Shown in pieces: positions 1 to 9,826 of a stretch of 49,127 nucleotides of DNA (the stretch's first letter is position 1; each line of letters opens with the position of its first letter). The notes under the pieces were generated by a model. The model had not been told where the DNA came from. It saw nothing but the letters and a program-made list of their open reading frames with translations, and did not search any database. Both the position numbers and the translations under genes were made by a program. The DNA comes from Phanerodontia chrysosporium (lineage: Eukaryota; Basidiomycota; Agaricomycetes; Polyporales; Phanerochaetaceae). The DNA lies in the NCBI GenBank assembly GCA_001910725.1, contig MJGA01000079.1:1-49127 (forward strand). The letters run 5' to 3'.

Positions 1-171
1 TAGTTGTGGAAGGCGCGGGACTGCTTGCGGAGCCACCTCGCAGAGGAAGAGATGAACTCGCGTCCGACAGGTTGCAAGCCGAGCGGGGGACGACGGGGAA
101 GATGGACAGGCCAGAGAACAGGTTGGCGGCCATCCCGCGAGGGCGATGGCCAGGAGGGCAAGCTCATGCAT
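1..171 (-). CDS. 5' end of an orphan gene, truncated by the window edge
   Basis: A minus-strand reading frame opens with ATG at 171 in a good context (CTCACC ATG) and stays open to the window edge, 57 codons. The first residues are hydrophobic (MHELALLAIALAG), like a signal peptide. I support it because the upstream sequence (about 200-400) is collinear with the region upstream of the orphan gene that starts at 29742. Shared blocks include a GGTACCGCTACG string and the segment around a TATA-like box. A second in-frame-open alternative starts at the ATG near 142 (MAANLFSGLSIF); it is in another frame, so a 1-nt break between the two cannot be excluded. The function is unknown and the protein is incomplete. 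Confidence 0.35.
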   Translation of the reverse strand, partial: MHELALLAIALAGWPPTCSLACPSSPSSPARLATCRTRVHLFLCEVAPQAVPRLPQL

Positions 172-333
172 GGTGAGGTGTTACAGAAGATGTGAAGAGT
201 TGGTACCGCTACGAAATGTGTTTGCTGTGGAACGTTGAGAAGGCCTGAGCGAAAGAACGAGGATGGACGATGCGTTTGACAGAGGGCGAAGATGGAAGTA
301 GCGGACAAGGAGGGGTCCTGGTTCGAATGTTGG

Positions 334-340
334 ATTTATA
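334..340 (-). promoter_or_regulatory. TATA-like box upstream of the left-edge gene
   Basis: On the minus strand this reads TATAAAT inside GGTATAAATCC. The paralogous promoter at 29935-29941 reads CATAAAG in the same surroundings, GGCATAAAGTCC. It lies about 165 nt before the ATG at 171, a usual spacing for a fungal promoter with a 5' UTR. This is inferred from position and from conservation between the two copies. Confidence 0.4.
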
Positions 341-479
341 CCTGGTTCGCCGTCAGCCGCGTGGCGACAGACATCGAAGAGTCCTCGTTTGGAACATATG
401 CCAGATTCGGATGCTAGGCTGGCCTCGAAGGTGGGCTGCACTCTGCCTTCGTTATGTTTCTTGTGTCCTTGAGCCATAC

Positions 480-1410
480 TTGCCGTCCGAATGCACGAGA
501 TCTCGCCGAGCGTCCGCCTTTCTTCACCCAGGCTTCAACACAGTGACACCACATCCTGCCGAGTGGTGACATAGAATCTGTACACCTTCGAAACGTACGT
601 TGGAGGTCAGCTAGACATCGGATAAGCTAGCATCTGCGTTTGTGTACGCACTCGTTCCTACAGTGCTCCACGACTTCGATCCGCGAGCTTGTGTCACCTT
701 TGTCAGTCGCGAGCCTGTCGTTCTCCCGAACACTGTTTGCTTACACCGGTGTACCTCGACAGGCTCAGGTTCTTCTGCACGACGACGGAGTTAGTTGCAA
801 GGTCCGAAGAACTCTCCGATGCGAGACGGTACCATCAATCAACGGAGCGCCCGTTGCGCACGCGGCGTGAGCAGCGACTCGATGTTGTTCCGACGTGAGA
901 TTCGTTCTTCGCCGTAACGCTTGGGCAATAGGCACTGCAAGGGGGTCGCGTTCTACTGGTCCAGTTTGTGCTCACTGCCGAGGGCGTGTGCGCCCTCTGA
1001 GTACACCAACCGCCTAGCATCGTATGGCCAGATGCCGGCCTTCACATCGCCGCTTCCGAGTCTGCACGGATTATGACAAGAAGCACATTCTGGGACCTAT
1101 GGTAGGTGCATGCCTTTGGCTGTGCAATCGGATATCACCTCTACTCTATCACTGATGCTTGTATCAAATTCAGACCACTGACAAGCGCGAATCGAGCTCA
1201 AACGACAAGCGTCGTGGATCTGAGACGATGTACATTATGTACTACTGCGAGCCGTGTCCCCGCGCCATCAGACTCGCAGCAGAGGGAGAAGTATCGACCC
1301 TGCATGTATAAACGCACAGTACAAAAGGCGAAGCCGGAGACCCAGAGGTTGAGCTTCGCTGTTATCAACCCCGTCTGCAACCCGGTGACGAGAGCCAACG
1401 CGTACCTAGG
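480..1410. other. Intergenic, no gene seen
   Basis: Only short overlapping frames on both strands, with no recognisable domain, repeat or RNA gene. The right part presumably holds the promoter of the first hydrolase gene, but I see no clear TATA box. Confidence 0.5.
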
Positions 1411-2788
1411 ATGTTGAAGACCACGTACACCGTCGACATCCGTCCACACCTTCCGTTCCATGTCCTCGGGAACCGTTACCAGGCAGAACCGCCTCGGGAC
1501 GATGGACATACCTTGATCCTTCTGCACGCTACGGGACTGCACAAAGAGACCTGGGAGCCAGTCATCCAAGCGCTCTTCGCCCTGTCTGCGAAGTCTACGA
1601 GCATACGCGAAGCATGGGCCATCGGTAAGAAGGTCTGCCTCATGGTGCAGGCACCATACCTGACGTGGCGCCGCCAGAATGCCCGAACCACGGTCGGAGC
1701 GCGGTGCTGAACGCTGAAGAGCTCTTGAACAATTGGACGAACACTTGTACGCCTCTTCGCATTCTGCTGCTCTGTCTAGACACTCACCGAGGTGCAGGGG
1801 AGGGCGACATTTACCCCCGCGCCGCACATGCGTTCATGATGTCTGGGCCGGGGGGAGTGAGATTCACGGATCGGCGGCTGATCGTGATAGGACATTCTAT
1901 GGGCGGTGCTTCAGCGTGAGCATCGTGCATATCTCTCCCATGGCGAGGCTAACCTGGCGAGTCAGCGTTCTACTCACGACTATAGCTCCCAAGCTGCCTG
2001 TCGAAGCCTTGATACTGCTGGATGCCACCCTTGCACGCAAAAGTCCTGCGCGCGATTACATGGATGTGGTCCTGGCCCAGTTGGTCTGGCGAAACCCGAC
2101 GTCTGGCGTAGTCGCAAGGATGCGCGGCGCTGGTTTGCGGCTGCACCGGGGTATAAGACGTGGGATGCCGCGATTCGAGAGCTCTTCGTGGTGAGTTGCC
2201 TTCACTGCGATAGTTGGACTGCATCTCCCGAACACGTTGTTCCACAGGAATATGCTCTGAAAGCGCACCCTGCGTCGAAATTCCCGCATCCCTTTACCTT
2301 CAAGGGCCTCACTCTTGCCTGCGATAAAAGCTACGAAGCGGTACGTTTCGTTGTAGACGTTGTCTTAGGTGGCGCTGATGTCGATGCAGGCCTGCTACCG
2401 CGCCAAAGCGCATCATGACCTCGCCTGGGAGCAGCTTCAGCAGCTGCATGCCCACGGACCTCCTGTGCACATGATCCTGAGTGAAAAGGACGAGTTCGAG
2501 TGGGTATCATTGCGCAGCTGCATTCATCGAACGTTGTGCTGATTCTCCCCAGCGCGGCGAGTCTGAAGCAAGCGCTGCTGACAGGGGAACACGGCGGCGG
2601 CGCGGCCAGCGTCCAGCACGTGGAGAACACAACACACATGGTCGGTTCTTGTGGCGTTGATTTACATCTGTGCGAATGTGCTCAATGAACGCCTCCAGTT
2701 TCCACAGCAGCGCCCGGAGGCCACGGCCCGAGCAATCTGGACTGCTATCCAGGGCGGGGCAGAGAAACGACCACAGGCGAAGCTATAG
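1411..2788 (+). pseudogene. Alpha/beta hydrolase, tandem copy 1 (LPX1-like, PTS1), one frameshift
   Basis: Eight exons can be placed by alignment with the neighbouring copy: 1411-1624, 1678-1746, 1798-1915, 1966-2190, 2248-2340, 2390-2499, 2553-2640 and 2699-2788. Exon lengths equal those of copy 2, except exon 4, which is 225 nt instead of 226. The missing base lies near 2089-2095, where copy 2 reads tgggtgcggcccgac and this copy tggcgaaacccgac. The frame therefore breaks about 65 codons after the nucleophile elbow GHSMGG. All splice sites and the final stop are otherwise kept. The frame restored downstream ends in AKL, a peroxisomal PTS1 signal. The family is the serine alpha/beta hydrolases (lipase/esterase fold); the substrate is unknown. 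It is either a young pseudogene or an assembly error. Confidence 0.8.
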
Positions 2789-2995
2789 TTTTGACGTTCC
2801 TGACGTTACTTGATGAATGCTTTGTTGGCTGCACACATTGATGCCAGTGTATGCGCCGCTTTATCGCAATTCTGGCATTGGAGAGATCACCCCTGCATGT
2901 CTGTACCCATACTTATAGCAGTACAAGGGACGCACTCTTCCGAAAGGTTCTCACTCGCCCACGCCCTCGTCACACCAAGGAGCTCGAGGCAAGTC

Positions 2996-4376
2996 ATGTT
3001 CAGAGCGACACATGTCGTCGACGCACGTCCAGGTCTCCCCTTCTACGTTGCAGGTAACCGCTATCGCACGGACCCGCCTCGCGATGCCGGATACACGCTG
3101 CTTCTCTTGCATGCAATCGGCATGCACAAGGAGACCTGGCAGCCCGTCGTACAGGCGCTCTTCGACCTCTCCGTCGCGCACACCGCCATACGCGAGGTCT
3201 GGGCGATAGGTAAGCTGAGCAAAAGTCGCTGCGACGGCGTATGAAACCGTGCACAGAGTGCCCAAATCACGGTCAGAGCACTGTGCTCAACGATGAGGAG
3301 CTCCAGCGTAATTGGAGAGACGAGTGTAAGCACGGCTTCATAGAGCGGCCCGACAGGGTGATCATCAGCATGTAGGGGACGGAGAAATCTACCCACGAGC
3401 GACACATGCCTTCTTGACGTCTTCTCCTGGCGGCGTAGACTTCTCCAAGCACAAGCTCATCCTCGTCGGACACTCGGTGGGCGGATGCGCGGCGTGAGTG
3501 TCCTCATTACACATCATTCTCAAACCGCCCTAACTCGCCTATACCAGAGTGCAGCTAACGGCGCTGCGCCCACGCCTGCCCATAGACCGCCTCATACTCC
3601 TGGACGGCGCGGTCGTGCGCAAGTGCCCCGCGCGCGACTACATGGACGCGCTCCGCACGCAGATCACATGGGTGCGGCCCGACGTCTGGCGCAGCCGCCA
3701 GGACGCGGCGCGCTGGCTTGCGGCCGCGCCGGGGTACAAGAACTGGGACCCCGCGGTGCGCGAGCTCTATGTCGTACGTCGGGGGGCCCGTGCCGCGTGG
3801 CGCCGTGCTGAACGCCCCGCAGGAGTACGGCCTGAAAGAACACCGCGCGGCGAAGTACCCCGCACCGTACACGTTCAACGGTGTCACTCTGGCCTGCGAC
3901 AAGAGCTACGAAACGGTGCGCCTTGCTGCCAACCTGAGCGTGACAAGCGCGGGAGCGCACTCACCGGTGTGCAGGCGTGCTTCCGCATGAACGCGCACTA
4001 CGACCCTGCCTGGGAGCAGCTCCAGCAGCTCTATGTGCATGGCCCGCCTGTGCATATGGTTCTGTGCGACAAGGACGAGTTCGAGTGGGTGTTACTCGCG
4101 TCTTTCTATATCCGCTGCACGCTGACACTGATGCAGGGGCTCTACGATGAAAGAGGACCTTCTGACTGCACATTATGGGGGCGGGCCTGCAAGTGTGCAG
4201 TATATCAAGAAATCGTCTCACCTAGTTGGCAAAACTCACTTTAGTGTGGTGACGTCGAGCTGACGCGGATGTCTCGTGTCGTCCAGTTCGTTCAGCAGCG
4301 CCCGGAAGCGACCGCACGTGCGATTTGGAACGTGTTGAAAGGTGGTATAGCAGAGAGTGCCATTGCAAAGCTTTGA
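2996..4376 (+). CDS. Alpha/beta hydrolase, tandem copy 2 (LPX1-like, PTS1), intact
   Basis: Eight exons join in frame to 1008 nt (335 residues plus stop): 2996-3209, 3257-3325, 3376-3493, 3548-3773, 3823-3915, 3975-4084, 4137-4224 and 4287-4376. The protein has the alpha/beta hydrolase pattern: an early LLLHAIG strand with its oxyanion-hole region, the nucleophile elbow GHSVGG near residue 125, a likely acid in the LLDGA strand or later, and a late histidine candidate in the SSHL segment. It ends in IAKL, a canonical peroxisomal PTS1 tripeptide, so it probably acts on lipid-like esters or acyl compounds in the peroxisome. Intron positions match the copy 200 bp upstream exactly, showing recent tandem duplication. 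The start was chosen because exon 1 then has the same 214 nt as copy 1. The substrate is not predictable. Confidence 0.88.
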
Positions 4377-4590
4377 GCGCGCCCTGGTTAGCTGTACTCT
4401 ATCTCCTTGAGACGTCGTCGGTTGGGGCATTCGCGCAGTTGACGCGTCCACCCTCGACAGATCACAATAGAAGCGGGGCAAAGCATCGTACACATTATAA
4501 ATTCCTGCTCTGAAAACACACAGCATGACGAAGAAACAAGAGGCGGAGATAATGGAGACAGACAGTCCTTCCGGCGAGGTACAGCGTACA

Positions 4591-7293
4591 TCAAATCGCG
4601 TGGTCCGTCTTTTTCGCCGCAAAGTGCAGGGTCCAGGTGTTGAGCAGCCTGCGCGCGTTCACCTGCTCGCCGGTCAACCTGCAGGATACTGGTTAGAAAC
4701 TGCACGTCAAGTAGGCAAAAGGGGGCATACCCTGGCGTGCCGTACGTGAGCGGGCTGATGTACACGAAGAGGCCGAGCATGGCGAGCGCGAACACGCCGA
4801 CAACGATCGGGCCCTTCATCCCGACGTCCGCCTTCTGCGCGGGCTGGGGACGCGTCGACGGCCCGCGGATTGATATCGGGTAGTTGATCGTCTCGCTGAG
4901 CACGAAGTGCAGCACCGCGCCCGCGACGAGCGCGGACGCGAGGTGCGACGGCAGGTAGTGGTGCAGGAACAGTTGTCGGCCCATCAGGTAGAACGGGAAG
5001 TAGTGCACCGCCCAGATGAGCAGGAAAAAGCCCGTCGAGTTCCACAGGCGGTTGCGCACCGCTAAATAATACGACTATGAGCAGTTGGTCAAAGACAGTA
5101 CTGGGTGTACTTACGAGGCGGGATCGGCTCGATGCCACGGCGGCGCGCAAGGAGGTCAGCGCCGATGATACCGACAAAGATCGCCACGCCGAAGGTCGCC
5201 GCGAGCCACCCAATGAGGTTACCGATGAGGTAGATCTGCTTCTGGCCTTCGCTCTGTGTCCAGAAGCTGATGCCGCTAATGAGGAAGGGCCAGTTGAATG
5301 GCCCACTCGCGTAGGGATGCGACGCGACTAGGCCAGCGTTATGCTGCAACATCAAGAGCTGAAGTTCGCCGAACTTCTTGAAGAAGTTCATCTTCTTGGG
5401 CTCCTTGTGTCCGAGCTCCTCCTTCGTACGAATCTCGCCGTCTGTCAACTGTGTTAATGTATGTGGAATGCACGATAATGTCTAACTTACCTTCGGTGTC
5501 GACAATCTCATCGGGATACCAGATAGTCGTCTTATCGCTGACCTCTTTCTTGCCGTTCACTTCCTGCTGGTTGAATGCCCACTCGGGGAGCTGGCCAGGG
5601 AAGGTCCACATCGCAACCTTCGTCGGCACGTGAATGAGCTTGAAGTGTCCAGACTTCGTCTTCCACGCTGCTCCAGGGTTCACATCCATGAGGCGAAGGT
5701 GGAAGAGGGTGTCGTTATAGCGCGAGTGGTCGTCTTTGGGCCAGGTCGTGAACTCCTCGTTCGTGGGCATCGTGGGCGACGCGACATCGTGGGTCATAAG
5801 CAAGGTCTGCGTGCTGACGTGCAGCAGCTGAATGACGTCCTCATGGCGAACAATACGACCGCGACCGGTCTCGGGAAGAGCCTTGGTCGGAATGACTTGC
5901 CAGTAGTTGTTGATGTCATCGTGAGCATAGCCAGTTACTTGCTGGCCCTGGCTACTGATGCGACCATCCTCGTACTTGAGCGGATAGCGTTCGGGATGCG
6001 AGTGCAGCCATACTTTCGTGTCCTTATGCCTGATGGTGATAGTGTCGTAGTAGCGAATTTCTGGGGAAACAGTCAGTCAATTCTGATATCGACATGCAGC
6101 GGCTACCTGCCTTGGCTATTCAACAACAACTCGTTATCCCGCAGCGTCTCCTGGAACGCAGGGCTCATGAAGGCGTCTCCCGGTCCCGAATATGTGAGCA
6201 CGGAGAGATGGATCCAGAAGAAGAAGAGGTACAGGAAAACTGGCAAAACAATCAGGCCAATGGCACGGGCAGTGAAGTGCTTCCAGAAATACTCCTGTGA
6301 CGAGGATCAGCTATTATTAGCCGAGGTTTTCCGTCGCACGCACCATTGAGTGGCCTTTCCTGTGGTCCAGCAGGTCCCAGAGGTCAATAAGAACGGCAAT
6401 GCCGATTGCCGCTACAGTAAGGATACCGTTGACTTTTGACGACCAGGTGCAAGCCATGAAGAATCCAGTGGCGAGAAGCCAGCCCCACCAAGCAGGTGAG
6501 AACTCACTGTGAGACGGGTTAGAATGAGTCAAAGAATAATGGGGACCGTGACTGACAGGTATCTCAGCTTCCGGAAGCGGATGTACGAATAGATGGTCAT
6601 CGACATGAAGAAGATGAGTGGAGCATCGAGCAGAATTAGCCGGGATTGAGCGACATGGGCATTATCTTTTGCCAAAATAAGCAAAGTACGCTTGACAAGA
6701 AGTAGCGAACGTACCAAACAGGATCAAGCATGCAGAGAAGGCTGCGATGATGTTCGAATACCCACTCTCCTTCATGATAGCATATACAACCGGGACCGTG
6801 AGACTGCCGAACAGAGCAGGGAGGGCACGCATTCCAACGTATGGCACATGGTTCTCCGTGTAGCTGTCTCCAATGTTCTCGAACTTGAACTTGCCATCGA
6901 AGCCGACGAACCATCCAGCAAGACCAAACAAGAGTTTCGTGAGGGGCGGGTGGACGTCGAAGTAGTATTCTCGCGAAATGTAGTGGGCTGCAAACTTTCC
7001 AAAGTGCACTTCGTCAAACCTGAGGCACCAAAGATAAGTTCAGATGGATACAAACGCGAAGAATGCACGTGTACGCACACGACCTGGTCTGGGTGATTGA
7101 TCTTGTAGAAGCGCAGCGCGAAAGCGAGGAGTGTCAGGGTCGCCACGAGTGCTACGCTTGCCTCCTGCGTCTCCAGTAGCTTCTCAATCGAGAACCCCTC
7201 CCGATCCCTCTGTGTACGCCACGATGAGGGCACGTCAGCACCTCGAGCGCGGCGATACTGGATACGTGTCACTCACGGTGCGAAACGCGGCAT
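4591..7293 (-). CDS. PMT4: Protein O-mannosyltransferase, PMT4 type
   Basis: This ER-membrane enzyme transfers mannose from dolichyl-phosphate mannose to Ser/Thr of secreted and membrane proteins, here of the PMT4 subfamily that favours membrane-anchored substrates. About ten exons are visible. In order: the N-terminal luminal DE-type motif (FDEVHFGKFA) followed by DVHPPLTK; SRLILLDAPL; SSKVNG; the MIR repeats between about 6060 and 5490 (for example LHSHPERYPLKYEDG, then the HDDINNYW and LHVSTQT blocks); and the C-terminal membrane block with HHYLPSHLAS. It ends ...LHFAAKKTDHAI. The first exon is short (MPRFAP) with a GTGAGT donor, so the start is the least certain point. One intron (6061-6110) seems to use a GC donor. 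The 3' end converges on hydrolase copy 2 with 214 bp between stops. Confidence 0.93.
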
Positions 7294-9826
7294 GGTGTTC
7301 GTCGTCGGCCTCGCTGTTAGGGCTAAGAGGCTGCGGCGAGCGGGCTCCTGGCCCACCTCTTGCCCTCTGTCGTATGCCTACGTCCTGGGACCAGACATGG
7401 CGTGCGGTCGTGAGCGTGGTTGGAAGTGAAGTGATGTGCAACTTTGGGCGCCTCGACACGGATGCAATCATAGGCCCTCCGGCGTCTAAATGCCTATTGA
7501 CCGCGACCGCGACTGCGTTCCCAGGCTTGCTCTCTGCCACGTACACCGCGCACTCACACTCCGGCTATACGCTCGAGAACAATGAACATATATCCACGTT
7601 GCACTCATCCTTGATCACGTCACAAACAACTTTGTCTTCCGACTTTCCTCCCAATTTTACCCGCCATAAGCTTCGGCAAGCTCGCGCTCTACGACCGACC
7701 TCTGTGTTACATATCTGCTGCAAAACCAGTCTGACGCTACTTTCTCGCGTCTTGCATTCTGGAACCATCACTGTCTGCACTTTCTCATTTAACGGACTCA
7801 CCGCTACTTCCGGGCAATATGCTCGTGCCGGAATCTTGACGTTCTGCGGGACCGAGGACGGAACGCACGCTACTTTGGTAGCATTGGTCACCAATGATAC
7901 CGGCTCAGACTTTTCAGCGCAAGCACTCAAATTTGCCACTGCAGGATTTTGGCTTTTGAGCCTACAGCTTGAAATATCTATACCTGAAGCACTCCGCTGA
8001 CTACGTGCAGAACCCTTTGCTTCCCAACCATGGGAATCTAGTTTAACCATGTTATGGCTCGTGAGTAGCAGACATTCTTGAGTCAAAGCTTATCAGGTCA
8101 GCTTCTCAACGTCCGGGAGGGTCCTTATGATGATGTACCGTGGATCACGCACATTGTGGCGACCATGGGATACCCCGCTGCACTATTCCTTTGACACGTT
8201 CCGCCTTCAATCTGTGGATTGACCCCACATCTCAAGGTCCGTAAGACCCAAAACTTTGACGTGGGCTACTTTTCAAAATCCAGACGACGAAGTGGGGGAA
8301 GGGAAGCGTAACGAAGGACTGTATTGCCCTCTGTCGCCGCGCCACCTGGAGGATGGGATTCAAACAGCAGCGGCTTCTACAAACTCATCTCGAGACAATC
8401 TCCTTTGGAACGCCACGATGGATATGGCAAGTCGGCATCGCAGCTCAAAGTACGGACAAAATTGACCGCAATCGTCGCGGACAAACGAAGGCGCTGCCAC
8501 AATCACCGCGTGTCCTTTTCTCGACCTTAGAAGTACGTCGTACCCACGCTGTATCATTAGCTATGAGTTTCTCATAGCCGCCAGCCCGCGTTTCTTGCAC
8601 GCCATTCGTCCTCGTATGGTGTCTAATCCAATATCGTGCAGGCTGAGGGCTGCCACAAACCCCGTGAACATCGTCAAACACCTCGTTGGTGATGGCAACC
8701 ACGTGCCCTTCCACAGCTCCCGCGGTACAACCTGTTTTCGTGGACTTTCACCATTCTCGTTCGCCATCGACCTTATATTCGCACGCAAGGCGGGCCACAG
8801 GCACCAAATCTCATGGAGAAAGATCTGCAGCTGCTCGTCGCTATGGAAGGAGGATATGAGCATGAGCATGGCATCCCACGCACGAATCGATCTGCAAGTG
8901 TCGTGCGAGATCCTCCCTCTGATAGAGAGTAAGGCACCCGACATGTGCGGATAGCGTACCATGGGCTCTCTGGTTTCTGTTACAGAAGCTTGATATGGTG
9001 AGCCTCGCTCAGTGTTGTCAACAGCGCAGGGGATTTCTCACCAGCCGTTGTATAGCATACCCTCCTTTGGCAGGATGAACACATGCCTGATCAGTATAGT
9101 GCTGAAAATAGTGTCGCGTTAGTGGATACAACATCCTGGTCATCAAACAAACCTAGGACAGCCTGTGATGTGAGCGAGAGGAATTCTGCCTAAGCCTATA
9201 CTGACATGCAAGTAGACGCTACAGACGTTCGATATCCCATCTATATACATATGAGGTGCTTCTGAAGTGATGGCTCGTCCGATTCATTGTCAGTTCAGGT
9301 AGAGGGAAGCGCATGAGAAGAACATTACCAAAGTTAGGGCCTGTGGCGGGCGAGAAGTGCCTCAGGTTTCCCGACGCAGGCGACTGTGGGAGCGATAAGC
9401 ATGGCACGACCGTTCTATCTCTCGCGCGGCGAACTGATGCTGAACTTTTCGAGGACAGATTGTCGCTAGCAGTCGTACCGAACCCAGGGTTTGCGTTCCG
9501 AAGCACCATGTGCACCGTGCGCATCATATTGGACCGATGTGCCGCCATCCTCGTGGCCTGAGCACGGTAACACCGACCGTACGACGCAAGATCTCGCCAT
9601 TGGACGATACAACTGCGAAGTAATTCATGGGTTACCCGCAATCCTATCTCCTTCCGCAGTCTGAAGCTAGCAGCGGCGATTGTGCAGTGCATACCCACGC
9701 GTATCTTGAGGCATTGCAAGCGGGGTTCGAGAGACCGTGACTAAACAGTGGGGTCCTCATAGGCGGGGTGATAAGTATCGGCCGTGCGACAACAGCCCGC
9801 TAGGATTCGTCCCACTGGCAGCCGCT
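7294..9826. other. 2.5-kb region with no recognisable gene
   Basis: It contains the PMT4 promoter at its left and the OPT1 promoter at its right. Open frames exist on both strands, for example 7565-8086 minus (173 codons), 8561-8962 minus (133 codons) and 9219-9719 minus (166 codons). They overlap equally open opposite frames, show no conserved motif that I know and have no convincing splice pattern. They are left as unsupported. The size is large for this gene-dense window, so a fast-evolving gene or decayed element could be hidden here. Confidence 0.45.

Noticed and set aside
7131..8000. 289-codon plus-strand frame
   Set aside because: It begins inside PMT4 exons, is overlapped by an equally open minus frame and shows no known motif.
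9737..9826. Upstream in-frame ATG (9737) as the OPT1 start
   Set aside because: The added 30 residues have no match in OPT2, which starts at the position equivalent to 9827.
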